A stretch of 64,000 nt of DNA, taken from positions 3,100,001-3,164,000 of the forward strand of contig CM066309.1 in the NCBI GenBank assembly GCA_033807695.1, written 5' to 3'. Source of the stretch: Daedaleopsis sinensis (taxonomy: Eukaryota > Basidiomycota > Agaricomycetes > Polyporales > Polyporaceae). The notes beneath the pieces are model-generated. The model did not search any database, was not told the origin of the DNA, and saw nothing but the letters and a program-made list of their open reading frames with translations. The position numbers were made by a program, and so were the translations under genes. Of the stretch, positions 32,742 through 45,116 are shown piece after piece (position 1 is the first letter of the stretch; every line of letters starts with the position of its first letter).

Positions 32742-34198
32742 TCATGCACTACCCGCAACAAGTGCCTTCTCCAGCAGCTCTAGCGCAATAGAGGCACTTC
32801 CCCAAGACGACTGGTACCCTCCCCCGCCATGCCTGTCATACGTGGCATTAGTACCCATCATGACCTCTGCAACAGATCACTTACCCGTAGTTGAAGATTG
32901 TGGGGATCTTGCCTTGCCCCTCCCGCCCAGGTACCCACTCCACATCGAGGCGGACCCCGCCCTTCCTCTGCGGCCGGAACCCACAGCCCTCTTCTACGAT
33001 CAACGCGCGCACGTCCTCGATCGTGCCTTCCCTTTCCGCACGGATTTCAGGCGGAACGAGCTCAGGACACAACGCCAAACATCGGTTGAGGATGTCCGTC
33101 GTCGTCTCAGGACGCGCCGCCGGGTACCAGTCGTTGTCCTCCTTGGTGCCACCGATGATGACCTGTGCAATCATAGGGTTACTCAGCTACAGACCACATA
33201 CTAACGCGAAACGGGGAGATGCGAACACACGCACGTTGCCAGACCGCCTCGGGATGATGTACGTCCACAGGCCCTGTGCGTTGTGGCTAAGCGTTCGTCC
33301 GAACTTGATCCACGGCGCGCGGACGATGGCGATCTGGCCGCGCACGGGGTACACATCTTGGTCTTCGACACCGCCGAGGGTGCGTGCTCCGAGCCCCGGG
33401 CATACCACCAGCGCGTCGACGGGAGTCGAGTCCGCGCGATTGTCGTGGAAGAGGCCCGGGCCGCCCTCGATTACCTGCGAGATGTGCTGCACGGTCCCGC
33501 GGACGATGCTTCCACCAGCGGAGAGGAATCGCGCGGCAAGGTAAAGAAGGTAGACCGGAGTATCGATGTTGACGGTTGTGAATGAGGTTCCGGCCAGTGC
33601 GCCCGGCACAAGAGCATCCGAGGACAGCTTCTTGAACTGTGAAGCGGGTAAGCATGGTACTGTGTAGCTTCAAAGCAATACATACATCGGGCATCCAGTC
33701 TAGGCCTTCGTCGCGGCCATCGAGGAGATAGTCTGTTTGCGGTACACGCATGAAGCAGTGCTCGACAGCTCCACCTGGGGCTGAGAGCTCCCACATCACG
33801 TCAAATGTTTCTTTATCAATTGCTGGAATGCAGATAGATGATGAGCGGTTTGTACGACGAAAAGCGGTAGCCTACCCATCTGTTTCGCGTCGTGTGCCGC
33901 ATGGCTGACATGATGCGCTCCCTGCAGGTAGGAGTCAGTGCACGCGGATCATTGAACGAGCAAGGGGACGTACAGCCCATAGACTCGTATAGTCAATCGC
34001 CTTAGGATCGGTAGGAAGCTTTGCAGAGATAATGGTCACATCGTAACCCCCTTTCTCCTGGATCTTGAGCGCAGTCGTGAGCCCAACCACTCCTAATATT
34101 GCGGCCATATTGATCAGTACGATCTCGACATATGATACCAGTACTAGCTCACCAGCTCCGATCACAACGATATTCTTCTGTGTGCTGGAAGCAGCCAT
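32742..34198 (-). CDS. D-amino-acid oxidase (FAD-dependent)
   Basis: Seven exons (34198-34153, 34092-33974, 33921-33876, 33822-33686, 33636-33202, 33162-32885, 32832-32742) encode 383 residues, close to the usual 340-390. The N-terminus has the dinucleotide-binding motif VIGAGVVGLTTA. The middle has the typical LVVCPGLGARTLGG, YPVRGQIAIVRAPW and WTYIIPRRSG segments, then VIIGGTKEDNDWYP. The C-terminal region has GHGGGGYQSSWGSA, the DAO flavin signature. The reaction is oxidative deamination of D-amino acids with H2O2 release. Fungal DAOs are usually peroxisomal, but this protein ends AGSA and lacks an SKL-type targeting signal, so its location is open. ATGs at 34204 and 34198 are both in frame; the second is used here. 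Confidence 0.93.
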
Positions 34199-35262
34199 AC
34201 TCATCCTTCACTGAAAGTACGCTGAGGATTGTTCTTGCTAGTGCTTGGTGGGACTAAAAAGACCGAACTGGGGGGTAGGATAGTGAGGGTCGCCGATGAC
34301 CTTCGATAGGGAGAGATAGAGTCACTTACCAAGAACGAGAAGGCTCCCGTGACTTCGCCACGGACGGAGGACTCACTTACCTTCCATCTCACTTGGCTAC
34401 TTGTGTTTTTCGGCTTGAACCCGCAGTAGAACTGACTGAGACTGACAGTGAGACCTTAAGCTTGTAGCATCGTTACCTATCGTTACTGACGTCGACTTGG
34501 ACTTACTATAGATGATTCACCGTAGATACATGCATACAGAGCAATGCATCTCCACGCGTGCTAGGTTGCTGCTATTCAGCTTGCCTAGTTCCAACTTCCA
34601 AACGTTGACCGCACTTGTACGCCGCGATAATCACTAAGACTGACCCTGCAATGAAGAAAGCGCACTCCTGAGTCCTGGCAGACTCCTGACTACTCCTGAC
34701 CACCCTCTGTCTGCGAAATCATTCTCAAACTTCCTCCACCCTTGCCGTCAGACCTAAAACCTTTTCCTTCGGCGACAAGCAACACAGTAGCAGGTACTCA
34801 GACCCACAGACAACGTCCATTCCGATGTGGTTGGAAGATGATAGCATTAAAAAATGTGGCTCACACTACTATCTAGAAGTCCATCATCGCGATGAACAAC
34901 GCATAGAGCTGCTAGCGAAGGCGGAGCGTCGATCCCTCTGCGCCGTTACAAATGGCCCCTGCCCAGTGAGGAAGACATGGAGAGGGGTGATAAGGTCGGC
35001 GACAAAGAAACCAACGCCCGCCACAAAAATTGCTCTTATACTGTGAGACTCTGGGAGATTGCCGAACATGGGAATTCCCGTCGGGCCGATAGGGGCCGTC
35101 CGCTTATAGTGATCATTATGATGTAATCGGTGGCCAGTCCCCTCGTCCGCCCGGCGTCGTTGCTCTTGGCTATATTATACCCCTCCTTTCTCGGGATCTA
35201 TATCTCCCTTCTTTTTCTCACTACACGTAGCGACAACGACAGGCAGCAACATCCTACTCTAC
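34199..35262. other. 1.06-kb divergent intergenic region
   Basis: Promoters of the oxidase (minus) and the YSC84 gene (plus) are expected here. No coding family or RNA gene was recognised. Confidence 0.45.
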
Positions 35263-37497
35263 ATGAAGTTCAATACACCGCTACCGCAACCTTTGCAAAA
35301 GGAGTGTCTGAAGGCTGCACAGATCTGTACGTATGCCTTCCGCCGATTCACTGCTTCTCGTCCCTGATTATCTGCAGTCAAATCCTTCGTCGACAACGGG
35401 AACAATGGCCTCGATGGCGTATGTTATCACGACCTTGGCAAGTTGCTGTGAAACTGACCTACTTGAATAGGTCATTCCCAGGACCGTCCTGGAGAACGCA
35501 AAGGGGTTTGCCTTGTTTACAATATTCAAGGCTGGATTTCTCTTCTCAGCAAGAGCAGGAAGTGGAGTGGTGATTGCGAAGCTAGAGGATGGAAGTGAGT
35601 CCCAGTTCTCTTCTCATCGGCATGAAAGAAGGTGCCGAAGGCGCCGACCTCGTCAAATCCCTCGCGGTCGGTCAGTGAAGTCATGGGCGAGGGGGGTCCA
35701 TCATGCTGTCGTAACACGCAGAACTCTGTCTCTTCAGACAGAGTAAAGGCAGTCCACCTAAAATGACTGAGCGAGTTTCGATCGGGAGGGCGCTGCGCTC
35801 GTAAAGCGGGGGTTTCCTACCCACTGTCGTGTCCTACAAAGATGGTTGTGTGGATCATATGCTGACCTTCACTCAGCATGGTCAGCTCCTAGCGCCATCG
35901 GAACCGCCGGTCTGGGTATAGGTGGACAGGCTGGTGCAGAAATGACCGACTTCCTCGTCGTGCTGAACTCGCGATCGGTGAGTCTTGGACTCTTCTTGTA
36001 GCGACCCTCGCTAACCTGTGCGCCAGGCTGTCGTAAGTCATGACGTCCAGCAATCAGTATGTGCCAGTGTCTTACGAACATATATCAGAGGTCCTTCATG
36101 TCTGCGGGCTCCCTGACATTAGGTGGGAACCTCAGTGTCGCCGTCGGACCATTAGGACGCAACGGAGAAGCCATTGGCTCTCTCAATACCAGCGGAAAGG
36201 TGGCGGCGATGTACAGCTACTCGAAGACACGAGGGCTTTTCGGTGGCGTGTCAATAGAGGGCTCCGTCATTGTTGAGCGCCAAGACGCGAACGCCCAAGC
36301 ATACCATTCAGACGTTACTGTGAAGCAGCTCTTGAGCGGTGCAGTCCCTCCACCAGAATGGGCTTCTCCTCTCATCAAGACTCTAGAGTCGTGTACAGGC
36401 ATGCCCGGTGGCCGCAAATGGGTGCAGGAGTTTCAATCGCAACACTCAGGCGCACCATACATGTTCGGCAGCGTAGAGAGCCCTGGTAACGAGAACGGCC
36501 CCTCTGATGTGGGACGATTTTTCCCGGACGCCTCCCCCACCCCATCCAGCAGCAGCGGCAAACTCTCAAAGAACAAGAAGGGAAAGTCCAGCAGCATATC
36601 CTTCCCGCCTGTAAACTGGGGCCGGCGCAAGAGCGGCGGGTCCTACTTCTCCGACTACCACGACCCGAGCCGCGCCCCCGAGCCCGTAGACGCAAACATC
36701 CCGACGCCCACGCTCGCGCCAGAGGACCGGCCCTCCCCACGCCTCGGCCGCGCCCTCAACCCCGCGACCGGGTACTTCGAGACCACGTTCCAGTCCGACT
36801 ACGACGGCGCGGACGACCGCCTCCGGCGGCATCCGCCGCTCGGGCGCCGCACCCCTCCGCCCGACCCAAGCGCGAAGGCGGCGGATCGCGAGGCGCAGGA
36901 CGACGGCATACGCTGGGAGCCGGGCAGCCCGTTCAACGACCTGCCGCCGTTCAGCCAGGCGCGGTCGAGCATGTCGGACGCGACGAGCCACCGGCGCGCG
37001 TTCAGCGCGTACGCGCCGAGCTCGGCCAGCTCCGTCAGCAAGGGCCTGAACCCGTTCGAGGCACATGGGCGCGAGGTGGACGGGGTTGACGAGGATCTGC
37101 TGGGGCTCGGACTGGGGCCTGGGACGTCGGGGCCGGGGTCGGGGTCGGGGGCAGCGCTGGGCCGGAGCGGGAGCTTGTCGACTCCGGGTGGGGCGAAGTC
37201 GAAGATTGCGCCGAAGGCAGAGCTAGCGCGCCCACTGCTCCCGCACGAGGGCGTCGCGCGTGCGATTGCGTTGTACAATTTTACGGCCGTCCAGGTGCGT
37301 GGACTCGGATTTCTCTCCTCGATGCGCCCTCTGACTTCTGGTTTGCGTCTTCGTGTGAGCAGCCGGGCGACTTGTCGTTCCAGAAGGGACAGGTCATCAC
37401 CGTCACTGAGATGAGCGACGACACGAACACGTGGTGGAAGGGCAAGGTCGACGGCGCCGAGGGGATCTTCCCCGCGAACTTTGTGGAGGTCGTCTAG
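35263..37497 (+). CDS. YSC84: Ysc84/SH3YL1-type actin-associated protein with C-terminal SH3
   Basis: Seven exons (35263-35326, 35378-35418, 35471-35594, 35877-35977, 36027-36032, 36089-37294, 37363-37497) encode 558 residues. The N-terminal Ysc84/SYLF domain is clear: IPRTVLENAKG, IFKAGFLFSARAGSGVV, GTAGLGIGGQAGAEMTDFLVVLNSRSAV, then RSFMSAGSLTLGGNLSVAVGPLGRN and YSKTRGLFGGVSIEGS. A long Pro/Ser/Gly-rich linker follows. The final exon completes an SH3 domain (ALYNFTA, PGDLSFQKGQVI, WWKGKVDGAEGIFPANFVEVV). Known role: lipid binding and actin organisation at endocytic sites. The exon 36027-36032 is only 6 nt and adds Ala-Val between SRS and RSF. Skipping it would keep the frame but remove two conserved residues. 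The linker coding sequence is very GC-rich. Confidence 0.95.
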
Positions 37498-39447
37498 GGT
37501 TTGAGTACTGAGTCCGGATAAGGAATGTCAATGTTCAAACTAGTTGTTGCTGAGTGTATCTATCATCTCGTCCGCTGCTCACGTATATCTTGCGTCCCTG
37601 TATGACCTCGCATTGCTGCGTTTTCTTGCTATCTTGCTCCCCGATGTGTGGTTGTAGTGTAATGTATGCATCAGTTGTCCCGTGTATGTACAGTGGCGTT
37701 GTACTCTGTATTACTAAATCTACTGTACATTTTGGCGCCACATTCCTCCGAGCTTCGCTGTTGCATAGCCAACGCTTACTACCATGCAGGTACTACATAG
37801 GTTCGACACGAATTGTTAGGGCGGGCTGCAGCCTGCCAGTTATGACCGAGGTCACCCAAAGGTCACCGTCTGGGATTTGACAGCGCGGCGTTCGAATTGG
37901 CCTGCCAGTGCTTGCAGTCAAAGTGGAATTGGTAGCTAAACGCACCAATGCCATTTCTGCCACTCAACAAGATCGCTACCTTATGCTACCCAATGTGGCA
38001 CAAGGAAAAATACGCACAAGACCACAGCGAGCTGCCGCTACGGGCGCATCTACATCATACATGCCACACTTGCTATGCGATGTACATGTATAGCCTGAGG
38101 TAAGATCATGGCTAACACCAGCAGTGGCACTTCGCAGGCCGCACAAGGTCCGCGGATAGCACGTCTCGTTGCCAGCTAATCTTCCGTCGTGACGCTTGAC
38201 GCATAGTGCGGTCCTGCGAACTGACGCGCCTCATGCCGGGTCGAGAGCTTTCTTGGGCTTAATGGTGAATCGCAACCTTCGTGCATTCTTGCACCGCCGT
38301 CGCCTACCTTCATCGATAGTGACGGAGTCTGAGATCTGATGGTCGGCAAGGAGTAAGAATGTTTAGGGCAAGGAGCAAGTCAGACTTTAGCTCAGTTGCC
38401 CGGCCGGCACTTAGACGGGCAAGGAGAATGTGCGACTGGCTTCACCGACGAGGACCCTGAGTGAACGACGACAAGAGTTTGACTTGGGCGAAGCGAAGGA
38501 GTATGGGCGGTGGAGCTCTCACCTATTCAGACCGTTCTGACCGGCGCAGGATTTGCGAGCGAATGACCGAACCATTTCTGGGATATCCCTTCGGCTTGAC
38601 CCTTGGGCAGAGGTAAGATTCGGATGGTTATACCGTGAGCCAGATCCGTTTATCCGATGGGCGGCCTCAACGCTCGACGCTACCCTTAAGTAGACTCAGG
38701 TTCGAGGCGGGCGAGAGAACCACTGTAGCTGACCCTTACCGGACGTATTGCTGCCGCACACTGGCAGTGTTATAGTCCCGAGTAAGCCGGAATGTCATTC
38801 CGGCCTCCGTTTGACATACTTTCCAACGCGAATCAAGGGTAGGATCGTCGAGAGAACTCCGGAAAGATGAACGTGCCGAGCGCCGCGGATGGCGGGTACT
38901 TTAAAGCATTTTCACCGTCCTCAGTGCTAGTTTGTACTTATCCTGACTTGAAGCCCCGAGGAATATACCGATGCACGCTAGCAACGAGGTGCACTCCTTG
39001 TGCACAGCAGAAACACTGCACGCTAAATGAACACTCATCAGAGAGATGCCTACGTGAAGATGGTTGTACACAGTATGTATCAGCTTCGCGAGCATGATAA
39101 CATCGAGAGTGGTTAATCTTGGACGTTGAAGTTGACGCACGTTGATGATACCCCGTGTAACCTCGAATAATAAGCGCAGTGGGGAGAGATATTCGTGTAC
39201 AACGGAGTCGCGATGAGGAGGGTTCACGAATGGCGTGATGGAGGGGAGACGATGTCGGGAGAGCGACGAAACGCGAGGCTGGGTGGACGGAGAGAACGAA
39301 GTGGCACGAAGGAGGCACAGCAGGTGGCGGGCGCTCCGGCTTGTGAGCCTAAAAGGGTTTTACGCAAAGTGGTCCGATACCCCGAGCGCCTATGGGGCCC
39401 TGGGGAAAGGATCGTTAATACAGTCGCCCGCCTTGCCTCCTGCCACC
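37498..39447. other. 1.95-kb gene-free region before SRE1
   Basis: The left end is the 3' region of YSC84. No transposon protein, RNA gene or conserved domain was recognised in 38.0-39.2 kb. A minus-strand open frame around 38901-39318 lacks any recognisable feature. The SRE1 promoter should lie near the right end. Confidence 0.45.
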
Positions 39448-42400
39448 ATGTCCACCCCTCCGCCGTCGGAGAGCTCGAGCACGTCCACCACGAACTCGCC
39501 CTCCCCCGTCACCCCCAGCGTCGAGCTCAAGGCAGATCCCAGCGAGACTCTCGCGTTCCTGCTCCAGACCATGGCCGCACAGGCCCCTGCGCAGCACTCG
39601 CACTCCCATCCCCAGACTCAGGAACAGGAGCCTACCTTCGACTCTCAGCCCGACTGGTCTCAGTTATCAGCATGGGCTGCTGCCTCCCAGGATGCAAAGT
39701 ACGACCTTAACACCGACTTTGACTTCTCCCTCCCCATGGACATGGACCTCGACTTTGACCCCAGCATGGCTGTCGATCCTAGTGCGCTCCAGTTTTCCAC
39801 TATCTTCGACCAGTCGCCATTCGCGCTGCCCCACAATGACTCGGCATATCTCATGTCAAATGGCATGGTACCCAATCTCTTTCCTACCGGAGAGGACTTC
39901 GGTCTCTCATCCCACATCGACCCTACCACTGGTCGGCGGCTGAGCATCACGTCCTCTTCATCTTCCTCCGGCGCTTCCCTCTCTCCAGTCATTGAGCCCG
40001 CCCTCGCTATCTCCGCCTCTCCTCCCGCGGACATCAACCTCAGTGATCCGGCATCGGAGCTCGCTCACCGCGTTCGTCAAATGGCTGGCGTCACCCTTGC
40101 AGTCCCGGTCAGCGCGCAAGTTCAGCAACTCGCCGCGGCCGGTGGTCAAGCCAAGCTCCCCATTCCCCGTCTCAAGCAGAGTCCTGCTACAATTTCCGCT
40201 CCCAGACGGAGTGCGAAGCCTTCCCCTCCTCCCTCTGAAAGCGCCGCATCTCCTCCGGCGTCTTCCTCTGCCTCGACGACTTCTTCCAGTCCGCCTTCGG
40301 AGCAGGCTCAGTCGCCCCCTTCAGAGGCCCCTCAGCCCGCTCCCACACAATCGGTCATTGGACGTCCGAAGACCAGTCATACTACGATTGAGCGGAGGTA
40401 TCGGACAAACCTTAATGCCCGTATCACCGGTCTCAAGCAGTCCGTTCCCGCGCTGCGTGTTCTGGAGGTCAAGGCTGGCGTGCCCAGTCCCTGGAATGAC
40501 AACGTGGATGCTCGTGGCTTCGTGGACGGTGTCAAGGTTGCTCGGAAAATGAGCAAAGCCAACATCCTCGGTAAGGCAACGGAATACATCCGGTAAGTAT
40601 TTAGTTGGTCTGCATTCTTGGCGTCGCTCACATTGTTCCAGTGTGCTCAAAAAGCGTGAATCCCGTCTTAAGCGTGAGCAGGATGGCTTGAAGTCGCTTG
40701 TCATGGGTCTCGTCGGCGGTCCCGCGTTGCTGAAGGAATGGGAGCGCGAATGGAGGGAGCGGTTTGGCGGAGAGGAGAAGGATGAGATTGAGGACGACGG
40801 TGTCACTGGCGGCAGTGACGACGAGGAAGGTGACGGTGACGATAGCGATGGGGAGGACGAGGAGGGTCGTCCGCGGAAGAAAGCGAAGGTCCCGAAGCCG
40901 GCTAAGAAGGAGAAGCCGTACAGGCCTCCCCCTCCCCCTCCCGTGCCTGGTGTTCCCGGCGCGGTCCCAGAGAAACGCAAACGTGGTCGTCCACGCAAGA
41001 ATCCTCTACCCCCTGCTCCGGTTGCGACCGAGGTTCCTGCTATCCTTGCCCCTGCAGCCTCAGCGAATCCGCTATTCCCCACAGACCAGACGATGCAGGA
41101 TACTTTCGGTCAGGTGAAGACGGAACAAGTCGTCCAGCCACAGCAACCCGCAACCCAGCAATATCTCCTCGCCGTGTTTGCCTTCTTCTCTGTGTTCAAC
41201 TCTCCTCTCGCCTCGTCCTCGACATATCGTCACCCCACTGAACATGCTCACGCTCACCACGGCTCCGTTCTGACGCCTCACTCGCCCACACAGACCCATG
41301 TCCCTGTACATTCTTCTACTGGGTATGGTTTGCATGAGGCTGTTCAGGCGGCACACCTGCTCGTCTCAACCATGGTCTTCTTCTACGTACTCGTCCCATG
41401 GTTGTCTGGAACCCTTCGGAATACGTCCATCCTCTCCAAGCTCTCATCCCTCTCCCTCCGCTCGCACTGTGATGTTCCTGCGGCTTCTGTCAGCGAACCA
41501 GTCACGAAGGGTTATGCCCAGGCCCGTGCTTCACTCAAGGATGCACTCTCCGCGACCGCTCGCGGCTCAAGGGAAGAAGTGACCCAGCTTCGTTCTGCTC
41601 TCGGGATCACTTCTGGTGTCCTCGGTCTGCTCCAGAGTGTCATCAAGGCTGCCCGCCGGGATCGTGGTATCGAGCTCAACCAGCTAGAGCAACGCGCGTG
41701 GGTGCGCCTTGGTGAGCTGATCGCTTTCGACGGTACGTCCTCTGCATATATTCCCCCCCAGCCATCTTCTCATGCAATCGCATTACAGGTACTATCGGCA
41801 ACACTACCCGTCTGCAAACGTTCTGGTGCATGTCCTGGCACATCTCCACATTCGCGGCGTCGACTACGGATCTGTCCACCCTTGCGCTCATCATCCGCCC
41901 CGTCTCCGCCTCGAAGGCCAACGAGCTGTGGGAGCGTGCGCGCAAGCGCGAGTTCCTCCGCGCACACGAGAAGATCGTGTTGAACAACATGACTGTCGAG
42001 GGCGCCGCTGACTGGCTTTCCAAATGGCGCAAGTGGCACGATACGGAGCGCAAGGGCCGTTGCACGGCGTGCGAAAAGCGTACCCCGCTTGGTGTCCTCG
42101 CTGCGATCCTCATCCGCGAACGCCTCCGCAAGCACGCGGCCTCGCTCTTCGTGCGCACCGTCGTCCGCAACGAGGTCGCTGCCCGTCGCGCGAACTCCGC
42201 GTATGACAGCGAGGACGAGTGTGACGACCCTGCCTACACGTACGACGCGGATAAGGACCTCAAGGAGGAGCAGGAGCGCAAGGAGACCGTCGAGGCCGGC
42301 AAGTCCATCGGGGGTCGCACCGCCGAGCTCGCGACGCTGCTCGACCGGATATGGGACACCGGCTTCTTCTCGCACGAGGACGTCCTCCCCGCGCGCACCC

Positions 42401-42831
42401 CCTCCCATGCACACGCACACCCGCACTCGCACGCGCACAGACGCAACTCAGACGTCGATGTGGACGCGGACTGCGAGGACTCGGCGGACCTCGCGAGCCA
42501 GGACGAGGCCGAGATCCGCGCGCTCCTCACCGGGACGCTCATCTACCGGCGCATCTTCCCGTCGAGCATCCCCGCGTGCGCCGCGTCCTCGCTCGGGGGC
42601 GGTGCGCCCGCATTCGTGCTGAGCCCGCCCCCGTCGCCGAGCAGGCGCAACGCGCAGCTGCACACCGCGCTGCGCACCACGCTCGGCTCGCCTGCGTTCG
42701 AGAGCGGGGCGGACGGGCGGCTGGAGGACCCCGAGCTCGGTGGGGCCCTTGAAGACGCGCGGGACCGCGTCGTGGACATGCTCGTCGACTTTGAGCGGGC
42801 GTGTCGGAGAGGGGGGCGGTCGTATGACTGA
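39448..42831 (+). CDS. SRE1: SREBP-type membrane-bound bHLH transcription factor
   Basis: Exons 39448-40592, 40642-41732 and 41789-42831 encode 1092 residues. The start has a good context (GCCACCATG); an upstream in-frame ATG exists at 39235. Residues 1-300 are Ser/Pro/Gln-rich and acidic (activation-like). The bHLH lies around residues 304-385, starting GRPKTSHTTIERRYRTNLN. The Tyr in ERRYR is the SREBP hallmark. The basic helix-loop-helix contains an extended loop typical of fungal Sre1. An acidic and Lys-rich linker follows, then two predicted membrane helices near residues 553-570 and 619-637, separated by about 50 residues. The C-terminal third matches the fungal DUF2014-type regulatory region. 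Known role: an ER-anchored factor released by proteolysis under low sterol or low oxygen to induce sterol genes. No SCAP-like partner gene is in the window. Confidence 0.92.
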
Positions 42832-43236
42832 GGAGGGTCGGATGTCGAGAGAGGCATCGAGGAGGTTCACCGTATGGTGCGGTGTGGTATGGTATGGTGT
42901 ATGGTATGATTGCTATCGATCTGGAGCCCCGCTTGCCCGACTGCCTGAGAGCCCGGGCGCGAGGCGGGGCCGTAATTGGCTTCGCGCTTTGTACTTAGAC
43001 ATTTAGCTGCGTCTCTCCGCGCAGTTGGCTTCGCTGTTTTGAATAACTCGTATGACTAGTTTACTGATTTATGTACGTTACTGATATTGCATACCAATGA
43101 AGAGAAGGCAGAGCTTGAATCCAAACGTGGTATCGCGACGAGAGATGACGCGACAGGAACTATCAGTGGTACTACCAGTAACTAATGTAAGTGCAATGAG
43201 TCGCGTTGTGTGGAGCTCTTCGACGTTGGTCCAAGC
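42832..43236. other. Convergent 3' region
   Basis: It lies between the 3' ends of SRE1 and the Nudix gene. It contains a short GGTATGGT-type repeat near 42880-42910. No gene was seen. Confidence 0.5.
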
Positions 43237-44159
43237 TCAACTCCTTGCCGAAGAGTTTGTAGTGGGAGGAGCTGCGGCAAACCACCACTTGAGCATTTTG
43301 TTCCCTTCCGCAAAATCCGCGCGTCCGACGAATGGTCTTTTCGAGAACAAAAGCGGCATCCAGAATTCGTCGTCCGCCCACATCTTATCCAACGGTATAT
43401 GCGGAAGCTCTGCTGCGTCCGCCCGTGGCGAATGGTCGGTGGTGGTCAACGGACTGGTCTCAGGGAGCAGCTCTTTCTGGATGGAGAACCACGCTGGACG
43501 CATCTCGTCCGTCCTGTGCGGATTCGCTGGTCAGACAACATGTGCTCAAGGGGGACGACGAGGGAAAGGATGTCACTCGGTGATCGTGCCACTGTACTCG
43601 CCCGCGCGAAATATGTCGATGTGGAACGCGGCGTCGACGCCTTCGAGGACAAAGAAGAGCACCCCGCAGTGTTCGAGAGGCGCGGTGATCCCCGCTTCTT
43701 CCTGCATGCATCGTGAGTGTCCGGCTTCGGACTGACGTAGCAGATCCATATCCATATTCTCACCTGTAGTTCGCGTTTGGCGGCTTGCAGAGGGGTCTCT
43801 CCTGCGTCGACCTTTCCGCCGAACCCGTTCCACCTATACAGGGCGTCGACATCTGAGCAACATGACATCAGCCGGGGCCGGCCTCAAGGACGTACAGTCC
43901 TGTTCCAAAACCGCGCTTCTTCAGGCCAAGAAGAACCTGCAAATTTTTGCATGAGCGATTTGGTGCAGAGTGCTGAGACGGCACTCAGCGGAGGTCAATG
44001 ACCCCGGACCTTGGCATCGTTCAAGATCACGAACGCGTTCGTGTACAGCTTGACATGTTTATATTTGGCCCAGGGGCGCGGGTCGCCGCCCCGCGAAGTA
44101 GTCACCAGTGGACCTTCGTAGCTCAGTCCAGGAGGAAGCTGCGTGGTGGTCATTGGCAT
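43237..44159 (-). CDS. NUDT1: MTH1/NUDT1-type Nudix hydrolase (8-oxo-dGTP diphosphatase-like)
   Basis: Five exons (44159-44010, 43936-43896, 43833-43764, 43701-43577, 43513-43237) encode 220 residues, longer than animal MTH1 (156) by an N-terminal extension. Key segments: [28 protein letters not shown], then the Nudix box GKVDAGETPLQAAKRELQEEAG (G-x5-E-x7-RE-x2-EE-x-G). DEMRPAWF, KMWADDEFWMPLLF and FVGRADF follow, matching the substrate-pocket residues of MTH1 (W/D region). Known role: hydrolysis of oxidised purine nucleoside triphosphates to limit mutation. The first intron has a weak GTCCGG donor, so the N-terminal exon is the least certain part. Exon phase and the conserved junction [12 protein letters not shown] support the other introns. 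Confidence 0.9.
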
Positions 44160-45116
44160 GTAGATAGGGGAGAAGGAGGAAGCAGGAGAAGGTCAACGTC
44201 CTCGCAACACGGCGGCGCGCTACGTAACACCCACGTGTACTGTGACATGCGCGCTTTACAGTACTTCTATCGGACTCTAGTAGTCTAGCCCAAGTCTAGC
44301 CTGCCAAAATCGTAGAATGTTAAAGGTTGAATCACGACGAGCCTTGATAATAGAGACCGGTCTAGCCTCAAACATCTCCTTGACGAGCCGTCCGCTGTAA
44401 GTCAAGGACTTCGAGCCGGTCCCTATCATGGCCGCGGCACTCAGTCTCACGCTGGCCCTGGGGACGGTTTCACAGCAATGTCACGGTCGTTCAAGCCAGC
44501 TATGTCACGGGCGCCTCAGCTTGCTGCCAAACCACTTCGACTCGGATACCTCCTCAGCCCAGGACCCACCAGGCTTCTTACTGGAAAGAGATCAAGTAGG
44601 TTGCTGGATCGATACTCACACACTATCTTGTACTTATCTTCAAATTCCTTCGTCGTGAGACTCCTGCAAGCAGTAACTACTATCGAGAAACATCGTTCCT
44701 AGCGGAGAAGGAGCATCTAATCACGTACGTGTCAGTGTACTTGCGGAATACCTATCAGCGTAAGTTTCGGACCGCTCACGGTGAGTGCGAGACGTAGCCT
44801 ACTCCATTTTCTTTGGCCATGGGCTGAAAGCGACCCTCCAACGGTAGGGCTCGGGCAATGCGGACACGAAGTAAGTTAATCCACGGTTCCCCGGAGGATC
44901 CGTGGGCTCATCGCCGATCGGCCATTCGACTCAATTGCTAGGAATTTCACCCTGATTACGCATATTTCGAACTCTTTCAACATATGGCACGCCGTAGTTG
45001 TACGAACGCGTTCGGCACTGTCGTGCTGTCGTACTCTCCATCCCGGTCACCCAATAACCGGTGCCGCGCAAGGATATAAAGCAGGTGATCCACCGTGTCC
45101 TCAACTTTGACCAGAC
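44160..45116. other. Divergent intergenic region
   Basis: It lies between the Nudix gene (minus) and the SDR gene (plus). An open frame at 44478-44702 (74 codons) has no recognisable feature. A TATA box close to the SDR start is listed separately. Confidence 0.45.
45075..45080 (+). promoter_or_regulatory. TATA box of the SDR gene
   Basis: TATAAA lies 37 bp before the ATG at 45117 in a GC-rich setting. The implied leader is very short, so this is a reasonable but unproven core promoter. Confidence 0.45.

Noticed and set aside
37498..39447. Transposon remnant in the long gap before SRE1
   Set aside because: No transposase, reverse transcriptase, terminal repeats or target-site duplications could be seen by eye.
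42448..42870. Long minus-strand frames opposite the SRE1 C-terminus
   Set aside because: Antisense shadows of a GC-rich coding exon with conserved content on the plus strand.
44478..44702. 74-codon plus-strand open frame upstream of the SDR gene
   Set aside because: Arg/Leu/Ser-rich with no recognisable motif, and an equally long overlapping frame exists, so it is probably chance.
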